Part shown: positions 1-11,946 of the stretch, one piece after another | Layout of the letters: the number at the start of each line of letters is the position of its first letter | How positions within the stretch are numbered: position 1 is the stretch's first letter | Source of the DNA: Lepas anatifera | Lineage: Eukaryota; Arthropoda; Thecostraca; Lepadidae | Direction of reading: 5' to 3' | Length of the DNA stretch: 64,000 nt | Assembly (NCBI GenBank): GCA_034440635.1 | Contig: JAOTON010001526.1 | Location: 3,791,001 to 3,855,000, forward strand | Made by a program: the position numbers and the translations under genes | Notes under the pieces: generated by a model | What the model was told of the DNA's origin: nothing | What the model saw: only the letters and a program-made list of their open reading frames with translations | The model's database searches: none

Positions 1-531
1 CCTAACCTAACCTAACCTAACCTAACCTAACCTAACCTAACCTAACCTAACCTAACCTAACCCAACCTAACCTAACCTAACCTAACCTAACCTAACCTAA
101 CCTAACCCAACCTAGCCTAACCCAACCTAACCTAACATAACCTAACCTAACCTAACCTAACCTAACCTAACCTAACCTAACCTAACCTAACCCAACCTAA
201 CCTAACCTAACCCAACCTAACCTAACCTAACCTAACCTAACCTAACCTAACCTAACCTAACCTAACCTAACCTAACCTAACCTAGCCTAGCTCTAGCCTA
301 GCCTAGCCTAACCTAACCTAACCTAACCTAACCTAACCTAACCTAACCTAACCTAACCTAACCTAACCTATTCTAACCTAACCTAACCTAACCTAACCTA
401 ACCTAACCTAACCTAACCTAACCTAACCTAGCCTAGCCTAACCTAACCTAACCTAACCTAACCTAACCTAACCTAACCTAACCTAACCTAACCTAACCTA
501 ACCTAACCTAACCTAACCTAACCCAACCTAA

Positions 532-533
<2 letters not shown>
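1..533. repeat. Arthropod-type telomeric array (CCTAA)n / (TTAGG)n
   Basis: About 105 tandem CCTAA units, the C-rich strand of TTAGG. TTAGG is the ancestral arthropod telomere repeat (established knowledge). A C-rich strand reading 5' to 3' from the left edge is the orientation of a genuine left chromosome end. Variant units occur: CCCAA near 61, 107 and 121, CATAA near 136, a CCTAG/CTCTAG cluster near 283-308, TTCTAA near 371 and CCTAG near 430. I see no TRAS- or SART-like retroelement inside the array. Confidence 0.95.

Positions 534-576
<43 letters not shown>
533..576. repeat. (CTG)n trinucleotide repeat at the telomere junction
   Basis: About 14.7 uninterrupted CTG units follow the last CCTAA unit with no spacer; the final CCT of the telomere merges into the first CTG. 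A polyalanine reading on the minus strand is only a product of this repeat. Confidence 0.95.
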
Positions 577-1167
577 ACGCTACTTTCTTCACATAACTTG
601 ATTAATGAAATTAGACGATTTTTCTCGCTAGTGAATACCGGCCTGATCGAGCATGGCAGCAGTATATCGCCACATGACTCTCTCAGACACAGGCTCACGT
701 TAGCTAGATAAGGGATATTCACATTTCTTGACCCTTTATTAAAAATTCATAAACATCTAGACGGCATAAAGCATGCAAACACTTAGCAGTCTGGTATCTC
801 TTGGAAAAGAGAGAAACTTGCAATAAGTACGCAAGGCACTGATATTTTTGTAGCAGTCTAATCAACTACAGAATTTCGTGCTTTCCGTATTTTGTAGTAG
901 TTGAATAGGACAATAAAAATATAACAGTATATGTAAATATAAAGAATTCCGGATATAAAAAGCACTGGTGGTTGTATGTTCAGACACAGGTTCTCGTCAG
1001 AATCATGTAGTAATTATAAAAAATTAGTCATAGTGTAGCCAGACCTCGAATTGAGCTTTACAAAAATGCTTCTTAGAATGTATTGTTTAAAAAAAGGATG
1101 TCGTGACAATGATCTTGAAACTTCTAACCTAATAGTAATGCCAACAATACAGCAAAACTAGACCTCG
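577..1167. other. Subtelomeric AT-rich sequence, nothing recognised
   Basis: Unique-looking AT-rich DNA between the CTG run and the large palindrome. I see no convincing reading frame, RNA gene or named repeat. Confidence 0.5.
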
Positions 1168-1451
1168 CTGGAGTATCTCAATCGGTTATTTGTATATTTT
1201 TCTTATTATATATTTTATTATTTTACCTGACTGCAGCTAAAATGCTAGCGGCTAGCGATAATAACTTATTTAGCACTGGTACACGTGTTACTAGATCGGT
1301 GTAATGACTCCAAAATGTTCTATTTAACTCAGCCCGATGTTATATTACTATAAATACCTCGCTCGAATTATGTAATGGAGATATATGTACAATAATATAA
1401 TATAATATAATAAAAGTATAAACACACACACATACACACACGTATATATAC

Positions 1452-1505
<54 letters not shown>

Positions 1506-1811
1506 ATATATTTATATAGATATATTTATATTTATATGTATATATACGTGTGTGTATGTATGTGTTTATAATATTATTATATTATATTATATTATTGTAC
1601 ATATATTTCCATTACATAATTCGAGCGAGGCATTTATAGTAAGATAACATCGGGCTGAGTTAAATAGAACATTTTTGAGTCATTACACCGATCTAGTAAC
1701 ACGTGTACCAGTGCTAAATAAGTTATTATCGTTAGCATTTTAGCTGCAGTCAAGCAAAAAACAAAATAAAACATAAATATACAAATAAGCGATTAAGATA
1801 CATCAGCGAAT
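1168..1811. repeat. 640-bp imperfect palindrome centred on a TA microsatellite
   Basis: The arms run from about 1168 to 1450 and from about 1540 to 1811. For example, CTGCAGCTAAAATGC near 1232 is answered by GCATTTTAGCTGCAG near 1735. Matching blocks cover most of each arm, including the tracts with CACGTGTTACTAGATCGG, TTATATTACTATAAAT and the CA/TG-rich shoulders. The centre is (TA)n. It could be a foldback element or a large hairpin MITE. No coding capacity. Confidence 0.85.
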
Positions 1812-1949
1812 TTTCTGCTATTAACGAAAAGCTAGTGTTTGGCTATAATAGAAAAGTCTGTTACACAATTACTGGTCTGGTTTTGTTGCACTGTCGGCAT
1901 TACTCTTAAGTTAGAGGTAGCAGGATCATTGTCGTTACGACATCCTTCT

Positions 1950-3198
1950 TTAACCCTATTTCCGGCAGGGGGGGCTAATATTGCCCCCCTTCAGGTTTTT
2001 CGAGAATATCTCCGAAACGGCTTGCGATAGAACTTTGAAACTTCCTGACTTTTCCTAAAACTAGTACAGGCAGGTTTTCTGAAATTTTCAAGATTATATA
2101 TTTACCAGGGGCGGAGCTATGGCTGGGTTTTTGGGGAGGTTCTATCCACAAACCAAGTATTATCGTATGCGATGGGTTTTTTGTGAAAGGAAGCCGTCTC
2201 TGCTGATCCTGATACCAGTTATATGGTTTTATTATATCATTTTTTATGTGAGATGATAGTGCATTCACAATTGTCACTATTTGTATTCATCAGGGGCGGT
2301 TACAGCAGTTCAAAATGGGGGGAATGTTATCAAGAAGGACTAAACGTTAGTAAGTGAGAAGACTGCTTACAGCCGTGTCAGGGCGAATACAATTGGGTAT
2401 ATGAAAATTCAAAATAGTTATAACCCAATTCTAGATTACCAGAGGCGTGTCCAGTCACTACACATTTTCAAAATGTATATTCCCAGCCAGTATCACCGCC
2501 GCGACTCAATGTCGTTGTATATTGAAAATGTGTTTCCAATCACCCCCACCCCCCACGACGAGTCCTTGATCCGCCTATGTCACCCCCTTTCCCAGAGCTG
2601 TCATGGGAGGGTAAAAATTATCAGAAATTAAATTTCAACTAGTCGAGGGACTAATATACTCATGCATATCATTCGCATATTGTTGGTATGTATTTTACCC
2701 CACTGTTTTACCTTATTGCATCCGCCTCTGATGAGTTTTTCACTTTTTTCTCATTTATTTATGTGTCAAAGATGCCAAGCAGTATATGACGGCTTCTAAT
2801 CCGCGTAACAAAAACTTTTTAGGTTGTATATATTTCCCCTCATAGTCCTGGTCCTGGAACTGCCATTGAATTTCGAATTTTTGCGTAACTCGAGTATATG
2901 AAAATTTTGGGTCAATTATTTGTAAATCTGAACTAGTTTTGTGAAAATCGTACAACAGAGACAAGGGTTATGGAAAATCTAAAAAAATACACAAAAATTG
3001 TATATTTTGCACGACCTTCTCCTAAAAAATAAAAATTTTGAAATTTTCTTTTTTTCAAAATAAAGTTTAGCAGCAGAGGAATCTATGGCACTTTGAATTT
3101 TCAAAATCGGCCGGTTAGATTACGAGATCTTAGGGGGGCCGATATTGCCCCCCTGCCGGAAATAGGGGTAGCCGGGAGCCTGACGGAAATAGGGTTAA
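1950..3198. mobile_element. TTAA-flanked MITE with CCCTATTTCCG terminal inverted repeats
   Basis: TTAA at 1950-1953 is followed by CCCTATTTCCGGCAGGGGGG. TTAA at 3195-3198 is preceded by the complement of CCCTATTTCCGTCAGGC. A second, better-matched inverted copy of the left end lies just inside the right end (about 3134-3170), so the right terminus is duplicated. TTAA target duplication with CCC-starting ends is the piggyBac pattern. The interior has no transposase frame, so I call it non-autonomous. It is 1,249 bp. Confidence 0.75.
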
Positions 3199-3479
3199 TA
3201 ATTCACTTTAAAAGGCGTTTTTGTGAAGCTCAAATCGAGGTCTGGCTACACAATGACAGATTTTTTTTATATTAACTACATGATTCTGATGAAGGGCTGT
3301 GCCCGAATATACAATCTTCAGTGCTTTTTACATTTGCTTTCGAGGGGATAGGCCAGTGAACACCTTATCAATTTATCATTATACTCCTCGCCGCAGCACT
3401 CCAAAACCTATCACCGTTTGAAAAAAGCTGACTGATTAAAACAAACAACCCCCCCCGATCGACAATCCTGGATCCGCCT

Positions 3480-6070
3480 ATGACCAGCGGTAACGACGAA
3501 TGGCGCTCCACCGACAGTAGCGAGGAGTGGCGCTTGGATGGTCCGAGGCACCGTCGGTAACGAAGAGTGGTACTCGGAGGGTCCGAGGCACCGGCAGGGA
3601 GAGGGGGACGAATTGAGACCTTACCTCCAATGTCGAGTCTGGTTGACTGGCTCCACGGTTAGTAGAGACACTACTGGCCCTTCGTCCCCGGCGCAACCCC
3701 GACATCGTAGAGAGAGAAATGTACATACACCGATTTTCGGGAGGAAGGCGCTTCTCCCGAAAATCTTGCACACCGGTCCGAAAATGGAATCTGCTGTCCC
3801 TGAGCTGGGAACGGCAGGCGTGAGCCCAGGCGGCACGAATTGGAGCGAAAGTGATAAGCCAGGGGGCAGTATTCAATAGCCGAGGCGGTAGCGATGAGTT
3901 GGAGGCGTCATGGAACAGGGTGACAGTGATAATTCGAGTATATTACTGGTGGGCCACTGTCAGCAGTGATGAGCCAGGTGCTGTTTGAATCAGGACGGCA
4001 GTGATAAGTCAGGGCTGGCATGAATTAGGGTGGCAGTGATAGGCCGGAAGCGGCAGTGATTAACCAAGGTGGCATAAATCAGGGTGCTAGTAGTGAGCCG
4101 GGGGCGGCATGAATCAGGGCAGCAATGCTGAACCAGGGGCAGACGCACGTATTAGGGGTAGTCATTATGATTGGGTGTGCTCGCTCACCCCAAAGAGATA
4201 GAACATTTTACCCCTGGCTGACACTAAAACAGTAAAAGCACGGAAGCAGCAGTCTACCCTTTACTCGGTTTTGGAGAATTCCTCCAATAGGCAAACAGAC
4301 GATTAGACGATATTTGGCTGCTGTTTGCTTTCTGGAATGGTGTTACAGATTCCTGCTGACAAAACTGTGCTGACAGCAGGACTAAGTTTGGCTGGTTTTG
4401 GAGGGCCATGGTCTCCTCGGCAGTGATAAACCAGGGACCGCAGTGATCAGCAGGGAGGGGGGAGAGAGCAGCGAGGATTCGAGGGAGGAAGTGTCTAACC
4501 AGAGCCGGCTCATAATATATGGGTTGATTAAAAAAACGGGGACTGTATTGATTAGCCAGGGGCGGCGTAAATCAGGGCAGTAGTGATTAATCAAGGCGGC
4601 AGTGATGAACCAGGGGAGACACTGATCAGCCAGTGGGCAGGAGTGATGAACCAGGGGCGGCAGTGATCAGCCGGGAGAAGGTCCACCATCATATTGGTGT
4701 TTTAGGGTGCACCGATATATAGGGTCCTACGGCGCCCATAGCACTAAATCAAATACGTAAATAGGACATTTCCGCACGAGCTTCCACAAGTCAGGTGGTA
4801 AAACAGGTCAGGTTGTGAATATTGTATCAGAAGATTATATAAAAAGAAATTAATTAAATACATAAAATACAATATAAATACTGAAAAAATGACTTCAGCA
4901 CTTTTACAAGACATACTAAGGTCACCGACTAGGTAAAATGAAAATTGACGTGATGTAAAAACTGAAATACTATTAGAATGAATATATGACATTAAAACTA
5001 ACGCCCTCAGATATGACATGATGCTAGTGATATTCACAGAAGCATGCTCCCCCACAACGCTCACAGTCCAGATATCCCCAGGATGCTCACTGCCCCGGGA
5101 GACGGCAGTGACGAACCAGGGGTGACAGTGATCAGCCAAGGGCGGCAGCTATCAGTCAGGGGGCGGCAGTCATCCGTCAGGGGCGGCAGTGATCGGCCAG
5201 GGGGTAGTTATCAGTCAGGGGAAGTTATCCGTCAGAGGGCGGCAGTGATCAGCCAGGGGGCGGCAATATCAGTTAGGTGGCGGCAGTTATCAGCCAGGGG
5301 CGGCAGTGCTTAGGCAAGGGCGGCAGTTATCAGCCAGGGGGTGGTATTTATCAGCTAGTGGGCGGCAGTTATCAGTCAGGGGGCGGCACTGATCAGCCAG
5401 GAGCGGCAGTGTTCAGCCAGGGGGTCGCAGTTACCAGCTAGGGAGCGGCAGTATCAGTCAGGGGACGGCAGCGATCAGCCAGGGGGCGGCAGTAATCAAC
5501 CAGGGGTGGCAGTTATCAGTCAGGGGCGGAAGCGATCAGCCAGGGGGCGGCAGTGATAAGCTAGGGGCGGCATTTAGCAGTCAGGGGGCGGTACTTATCC
5601 GTCAGGGGCGGCAGTGATCAGGCAGGGTCGGCAGTTATCAGCCAGGGGCCGGCAGTTATCAGTCAGGGGGCGGCAGTTATAAGTCAGATGACGGCGGTAA
5701 TCAGCCAGGGGGCGGAATTTAATGAACCACGGGCGACAGCGATTAACCAAGGGGGCGACTGTGACGAACCATGGGCCGCAGAGATCAGCCGGGGGCGGCA
5801 GTGTGACCAGGGGCGGCAGTGACCAGCAATCTGATCAGTGATGAGCCAAAGGCAACAGTAATCATCCGGGGGGGCGGCAGTGATTAACTGTTGGTGGCAG
5901 TGGCGGCACAAATCATGGCAGAAGTGATGAGATAGGGATGGCACTGTTCAGAGCAGCGGTGATAAGCCAGGGGCGGCACATGTATTGGGGGTGCTCAACA
6001 CATGATTGGGGGTGCTCAAATTAGGATTGGGGGTGCTCAGGCACCCCCAAAGAGATAGAAAATTACACCC
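3480..6070. repeat. Degenerate GGCGGCAGTGATCAGCCAGGG minisatellite region
   Basis: Diverged units of about 20-27 bp (consensus near GGCGGCAGTGATCAGCCAGGG) are densest at 5090-5720, with weaker copies at 3880-4680 and 5720-5970. A block reading GGGTGCTC...CACCCCCAAAGAGATAG occurs near 4160-4212 and again near 5995-6062, so part of the region is duplicated at larger scale. The left edge (near 3465) carries TCCTGGATCCGCCTATG, the end of a GC-rich repeat family also seen near 20,370 and 40,990. Readings through it are low complexity and I do not call genes. Confidence 0.7.
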
Positions 6071-6570
6071 CTGACGGTAGGTGTTGGTTCGACAGCTGAA
6101 ACATTGTGTCATTATCAGACGGTTACAGCTAGACAGCACACACCCAGTGTGCTATTCTTTGGTGTGTCTGGTAGGAAATATCACATTAGAAGTGTGTGGC
6201 ACACATTTAGCTGTTGAAGAATGTTACAAAGCTTTGACTGTCGAGCTGGTACCTGCTGTACTGTACAGTACTGTGGAGCTGAAGTCTGTACCCATCGTTA
6301 ACTTTGTTGTGGTCTGTAACATTCTAAAGATTGGTACCTGCGCTTTGCGGGTAAGGAGGCAATGGGAACTCTAGGAACTATTATCCACTAAAGTGGCAGC
6401 CCTGAACAGTGAACAACCACAAGTGACCAATTCACCCTCAATCGAACAGTCATACCTAAAAATGGGGTGAAATTTCGAAACGACATTTCAAAAATTATTT
6501 ACTGCGATAATGTTGTCCTCGAAGAGAGCGCCAGCCACACTTTCTCCGACGGCGGTCGATATATATGTTA
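6071..6570. other. No recognisable feature
   Basis: About 500 bp between the minisatellite and the first GCCCGTTTGCAAACGGGC array. No supported gene or repeat. Confidence 0.4.
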
Positions 6571-6664
6571 CCGCCCGTATGGAAAATCGGCCCGTTTGCA
6601 AACGGGCCAAATAGCTGACCCGTATGCAACCAGGCCAGGAAATTGGCCCGTTTGCAAACAGGCC
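6571..6664. repeat. Short array of the palindromic unit GGCCCGTTTGCAAACGGGCC
   Basis: Three units about 30 bp apart, one of them the perfect 20-bp palindrome. The left flank (ATATATATGTTACCGCCCGTATGG) matches, in inverted orientation, the right flank of the larger array at 13,324-13,542, so both belong to one dispersed repeat. Confidence 0.7.
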
Positions 6665-6879
6665 AAGGCTGGTAAATATGTGTGTAGCAGATAATGACAG
6701 GTTGACTTATGTCGGTTAGGATGAAAAATTGTCAATCACGAGGTGCAAGTGAGGGACATGTCAACCATGTCAATAATAATTTGAATAACAGAAACACGCC
6801 ATCAATGATTTGAAAGTTTTTGGGTAATGACTTTTGTCATAACACTGCCCTGTGTCTATCAATAGATGTCATGACACCG

Positions 6880-8792
6880 TTAAAGGGAATGTGGCACCTT
6901 CACAACGTGATTTTAACTGAGATAGCCAAGTTGTCGAGCAGGTCGGAAAACCCGGTACTCCATATTTCATTTGTGTTGGAACTCGATATTTCCGTAGAAA
7001 AAAGCTAAAACCTACCTGACACCAGCCCCCTTCAGCCCCCGTCGCCGGCGGCCATTGTTGTGAGCTACTGGTGTGACGACATATGCTGACGTCACGATGA
7101 GCATCAGCCAATCGAACCCCTTGAAGCGTTTCAGGTATGGTAGTGGTTGCCAGATCGTGACATCATCCACAGGCTGATATTTATTTCTTTTTCTAGAGGA
7201 GTATTTTTAAAAACCAAATATTGAGCTTATTGTACATTTTTCAGAGAAATCATGAGCGGTTTCATTATTTTTGACTAAAACTTCGCCTATTTACACTAAA
7301 TTCCAGGTGTGCCGAACAAAATCTTAGTTTGTAGATATTTAGTCTTCTGGAACGTTTTCTTATACCACAAGTGCTTGGTTTCATTTTCTGCCTTCAGCTG
7401 CCCCCGCCCTGCTGTGCTGGTCCACTGTGAGGCTCTCGGGAGCACATCTGGGCGGCAGATGTGCGGACGGTATGGGTATGGAACCGCCATTTCCTTAGTC
7501 TAAAACCTTGTCTGTTACTTTATATTTTTGGGTAGTGTTTCTACGAATCGTCGTTATTTGTTTATGGATTTATGTTTCCAATTGTTTACATTATTCTCAT
7601 GAATTGCGGTTAACGTGTCTGCTCTCTGTGAGCTTGCCTTTTTGGGTCTTGGAGCATGAGCTGCGCACCATGTGGTGGTGGTAGTCCTGCGTCGTCCACG
7701 CCTCATGACGGAGGCATGGACAGTGATTCGTGGACAGTGGGCGCGTGCGGATCGCGGGCTCACGTCGTCCCAGCATCTTAGTGCTGATCACTCACGGGGA
7801 TATGGCATTGTGGCCAACCCCATCGTTAGCCTCGTCGGCTAACCCTACTGTGTCGCCTTTGCTGACTTGCTAACTCGACAGTGATTCGTGGACAGTGGGC
7901 GCGTGCGGATCGCGGGCTCACGTCGTCCCAGCATCTGAGTGCTGATCACTCCTGGGGATCTGGCATTGTGGCCAACCCCATCCTTAGCCTCGTCGGCTAG
8001 CCCTACTGTGTCGCCTTTGCTGACTTGCTAACTCGACAGTGATTCGTGGACAGTGGGCGCGTGCGGATCGCGGGCTCACGTCGTCCCAGCATCTTAGTGC
8101 TGATCACTCACGGGGATATGGCATTGTGGCCAACCCCATCGTTAGCCTCGTCGGCTAGCCCTACTGTGTCGCATTTGCTGACTTGCTCACTCGACAGTGG
8201 TCGGTGGACAGTGGGCGCGTGCGGATCGCGGGCTCACGTCGTCCCAGCATCTTAGTGCTGATCACTCACGGGGATATGGCATTGTGGCCAACCCCATCGT
8301 TAGCCTCGTCGGCTAGCCCTACTGTGTCGCCTTTGCTGACTTGTTCACTCGACAGTGGTCGGTGGACAGTGGGCGCGTGCGGATCGCGGGCTCACGTCGT
8401 CCCAGCATCTGAGTGTTGATCATTCACGGGGATATGGCATTGTGGCCAACCCCATCGTTAGCCTCGTCGGCTAACCCTACTGTGTCGCTTTGCTGACTTG
8501 CTCACTCGACAGTGATTCGTGGACAGTGGGCGCGTGCGGATCGCGGGCTCACGTCGTCCCAGCATCTTAGTGCTGATCATTCACGGGGATATGGCATTGT
8601 GGCCAACCCCATGGTTAGCCTCGGTGGCTAACTCTGCTGTGCTGCTCTTCACTGTTTTGCTCTTAACTCAAAAATAGATCTCAAGCACTGAGTGAAGTTT
8701 TTCAATGGCCCTCCGGGTTTGAACTTTGGCATACATTTTGAGATTTTAAACTGGAACACCAGGATTCGACCAAGGTGCCACATTCCCTTTAA
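6880..8792. mobile_element. TTAA-flanked MITE (ends AGGGAATGTGGCACCTT) carrying a satellite insert
   Basis: Both ends read TTAA plus AGGGAATGTGGCACCTT in inverted orientation (6880 and 8792). A shorter relative at 29,829-30,287 aligns along both flanks but runs directly from CTAAATTCCAGG into ATTCGACC. Here those two points are separated by about 1.44 kb (about 7,316-8,755), most of which is the 158-bp satellite. The satellite-bearing block was therefore gained by an originally ~455-bp element. No transposase frame is present. Confidence 0.8.
7717..8620. repeat. 158-bp tandem satellite, about 5.7 copies
   Basis: The marker TGGACAGTGG recurs at 7731, 7889, 8047, 8205, 8363 and 8520, giving spacings of 158, 158, 158, 158 and 157 bp. 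Units are highly similar, differing at points such as ATTC/GTCG before the marker. The array is entirely inside the MITE at 6880-8792. Confidence 0.95.
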
Positions 8793-9643
8793 ATATTTAC
8801 TGATAGCTATATATCCTTCTGAAACCGCCTAAGCATCAGCATAAGCCTGGGCATAAGCGATCCCTGTTTTAGTGGAATCTTAATTTTCATACTAGGTAAG
8901 TATGTGCTTTGATTAAGTTACTAGTCATTCTAGATACTTGTTAAATATGTTTGCAGTCAAATTCAATATAATTTATGAAAACATGTGCGTTTTTTGTCTT
9001 TGTTCACGCCTTTGATATACAGTTTCTTATACTGAAACCCACATCAGAGCAACGACATCAAAAGAACAGTGGATTTGAGCAACAGTGCATTTAATACAAA
9101 TTTTGGACCAGCTCCGCGGAAACTGCAACACCATCTCTAATAAAACTTACTTGCAGAATGTTGGGGGCTCCGAAGATACAGAAAATATCAACTAGGTTTT
9201 ATGCCACCTCTTCTGCTGACTTTGTTCAGTATGGACACAAATCTACGGATTTGGTGAGGTGATCCTGACAATTTAGTATATAGGCGTATCTATCCTTCCT
9301 CTCACTGTGCCAATCGATGAGGTCGACTTGAGCACGTCTGGCCATGTCATCAGTAATGGTTGGGAGAGACACTACCGTATTCTGTGGTCGTGTCTTCTTC
9401 GTCTCGCAGTTTTTGCAGTTTCTAGGTACAGATCGACAGTCGCACGGCTAATGTTGGCGTAGTTGTTCTTTACTGCGTTAACCCTCGCTCCGATTTTAAA
9501 GTTTGGGTAATTTTGTGAATTTTCATATCCTGTCATATTTTCTGCGAGAAAATATCTGCTTGAATTTTCTCTCAAGAACACGTGTTTTTGCCTGGACCCC
9601 TCAGTGAACAGAACCAATGTGCCGTGCATTAATAACATAAGCA
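8793..9643. other. No recognisable feature
   Basis: About 850 bp without a supported gene or repeat. Short open frames near 9,372-9,860 have no recognisable domain. Confidence 0.4.
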
Positions 9644-10196
9644 GTGGAAGAACTGAAAGAACAGGAACCAGCAGCAAGAGAAAAACATGTACAAGTGATA
9701 ACTAACAATCGACCAGTGTGTGCGTACCGAGAACGATTAAGAGCCGAAAAACGACCCAGGACATTAACGATTCCCAAACGACATGTCACGACATCAGCGC
9801 AAACCCAGTCACCAGCCGACAAAACAATAAATGCGACACTCCCAGATGTGACAGCCAACAGCACAAGAACGAAAAGAGAGACCAGCCGAAAAAGAACGAG
9901 AATTATTCATCATCACCGTCACGCCTTGTTTGTTGTTTTCCATGTTTTTTTTTCACCGGATCCCTTCATCAAGTCCCACTTCCTCACCCCATGGGTTGAG
10001 CGCGGCGCCTGTGGCGACCCTCCCCGTGGGTAATCCTTGTCCTTCCCCATCAACCATCCTATCCTTATCCTTTTCCTACAGTGTGTTTTTGCTTAAGTTG
10101 TCATTTATGTCCCTCATCTTCATTACGACCGGCTTCAGAATAGCCACATGAATAGTGGAGATGCCGTGTAGGTCAAATAAAATAAAATAAAATAAA
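9644..10196 (+). mobile_element. Possible 3' end of a non-LTR retrotransposon
   Basis: A basic open frame (9644-10033, rich in K, R and T, no recognised domain) is followed by C/T-rich sequence and ends in a (TAAAA)n tail at 10,167-10,197. That tail abuts the truncated start of a TTAA element. A simple A-rich tail at an insertion boundary is typical of target-primed retrotransposition, but no reverse-transcriptase motif is present, so the assignment is tentative. Confidence 0.3.
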
Positions 10197-11148
10197 ATGG
10201 GGGGTGTTTGAACCCCCTCGGGATTTTCTGGTGGCACGAAGCGCCGCCATACTTGACACGCCTTATCCTTGATCGATTCCGCAAATTTCCCCACAATTTT
10301 AAGGTTGGGTCATCTCAGGTCAGTCAACAATGCAGGTCAAGCGACCTAGCCTAAAAAGTTTAAGCTCGCATAAGTAAGAAATGGATAAATCTATCAGATT
10401 GACACTTATACCACATAATGGGCTCACCAAGTGCTACAACATTTATTCCGAGATTTTTCATATCGATGATCTAAGGTCATGTACGCACCATGACCTCTCC
10501 ATTGAAAGTACATGGGAAAACAGAAATTGAGCTGTATTTGTGTAGATACAGCTGATAATACCTTCATATTCTCCCAATCGTAGTATCCTGGGCCCCTTTC
10601 CAGGTTCATGTTGAAATTTTTGACCTATGACCTCTGAGAGGTCATCTGAGGCTATTTAAGCAGTTTAGACTTAGGTCCATAACTTTGCATGAAATGATGA
10701 TAAAGCTTTTATTTTTACATCATTGCGTTTGGATTGCTATTGCAAGTCGATTGATATGCATATTGACTATGCTAAGCTAAAAAGGAACCTTGACCTGACC
10801 TGAGGTAAGGTCATTTTTGTGTTTTGACCTAGCATGGTCATATTATACATCATTAGATTTTCCGTGACGAGAGGAAGCAAATGGCGCTTAAAGATTATTC
10901 TACCTCAACTCTGTCAGACGATAGAGCCAAAAAACTCTACTCAAAACCCCACTTTCTTTGACTTTTCATGGCCTCAATATTGAGCTGAGTCAAAAAGTAA
11001 CTGATATAGTTCCTTCATGAATTGGTATGAGCTATCCACCAGCGTTTGAGTTTTTTTACTATCCCGCATAGAGGCCGAGTTCGAGGGGGGTATTCAAACA
11101 CCCCCCAGCAGGGCGAAGGTGGCTCGGAGGCCCCGGGGCGCAGGTTAA
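10197..11148. mobile_element. TTAA-family MITE, left end truncated
   Basis: It aligns along its length with the complete copy at 27,261-28,424. Shared landmarks are CCCCCTCGGGATTTTCTGG, TTGATCGATTC, repeated AGGTCA blocks and a closing segment GCCGAGTTCGAGGGGGG...GGGCGAAGG...GGTTAA. The right TTAA is at 11,145-11,148. The left TTAA and outer end are missing where an A-rich tail abuts. TTAA at 10,656-10,659 is the empty site for the nested insertion seen in the sister copy. Confidence 0.75.
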
Positions 11149-11245
11149 ACGTCTTGCTACAGCCAGGATGCCCCAGTGAAAGGTGCAGTGAATAACATCA
11201 AAGACTTCCTCATTGTGGATAATGTCTAGCCATGTGTTTTGTAGA

Positions 11246-11449
11246 TCAAATTTTCACTCCTGCAATTGCAATTACATCATACTTTTTGAAGCGCGGGTAG
11301 TGTCTTGCTAAGCGCAGCTTTCCATGAGCCTTAATGTCTCCTAAGTCTTTGAAGATCTCATCATAAGTGGCTTTCGGCACCGACTGCGTGTTTGTTGCTT
11401 TCTCATCTTTGGCAGCGACAAATTTTACATAGAACCCCTCTTGCGACAT
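11246..11449 (-). pseudogene. 67-codon fragment, possibly retroelement-derived
   Basis: An ATG-initiated frame of 67 codons at the edge of the TTAA element. Its composition looks protein-like rather than repeat-derived (YDEIFKDLGDIKAHGKL, then RFKKYDVIAIAGVKI before the stop). The tail faintly resembles the N-terminal part of integrase-bearing KRBA2-like proteins, but that is from memory of a pattern only. There is no downstream integrase, so if real it is a truncated remnant or a small exon. Confidence 0.25.
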
Positions 11450-11946
11450 AGTTCCTGATGACAATCATAGTTTGTAACTTAATGAAGCAAGAGAATGGCA
11501 CGAGACAAGGTTTGGGTCAACACGTACATTGGAAATAATATGACCGCATTAACTTTTCAGGGAAAATGTTTTCATAGTATTCAACAATTGAAAACCTATC
11601 TGATCAGAGGCTAAATAATGACGGCGTTTACCAGAGATGGTCTTTGCCTGTAGCTAAGCCAGGTTCTTAGCATCGTTAAAACTGTTTTTTGGCAAACAAG
11701 GAGTATTAAGTTATTTCTGGATGCATATTTACTTTGATAACTAAAAACGTAGGTACCAGTCATCCGTAAATACTACGGCTCTACAAGCAACAATCTATTC
11801 AAGCATTGCAAGCATTTCTTCACGCATTTAAATGGAGTGCAGTGCCGTTAAAATGCTTGCCATTTTCAGCGAGATTAATACTTACTTTATTTAGTAAGTA
11901 AGCGGAGCAATATTGGCAGCAGCATTATAATCATAAGTTTTAGGGT
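11450..11946. other. No recognisable feature
   Basis: AT-rich sequence with no supported gene or repeat, ending at the hairpin element. Confidence 0.4.

Noticed and set aside
528..722. 64-residue minus-strand frame ending in polyalanine
   Set aside because: The polyalanine is the CTG repeat; the rest has no recognisable domain.
8046..8419. Repeated frame in the 158-bp satellite
   Set aside because: The same residues recur only because the DNA unit recurs; no domain and no sign of a coding array.
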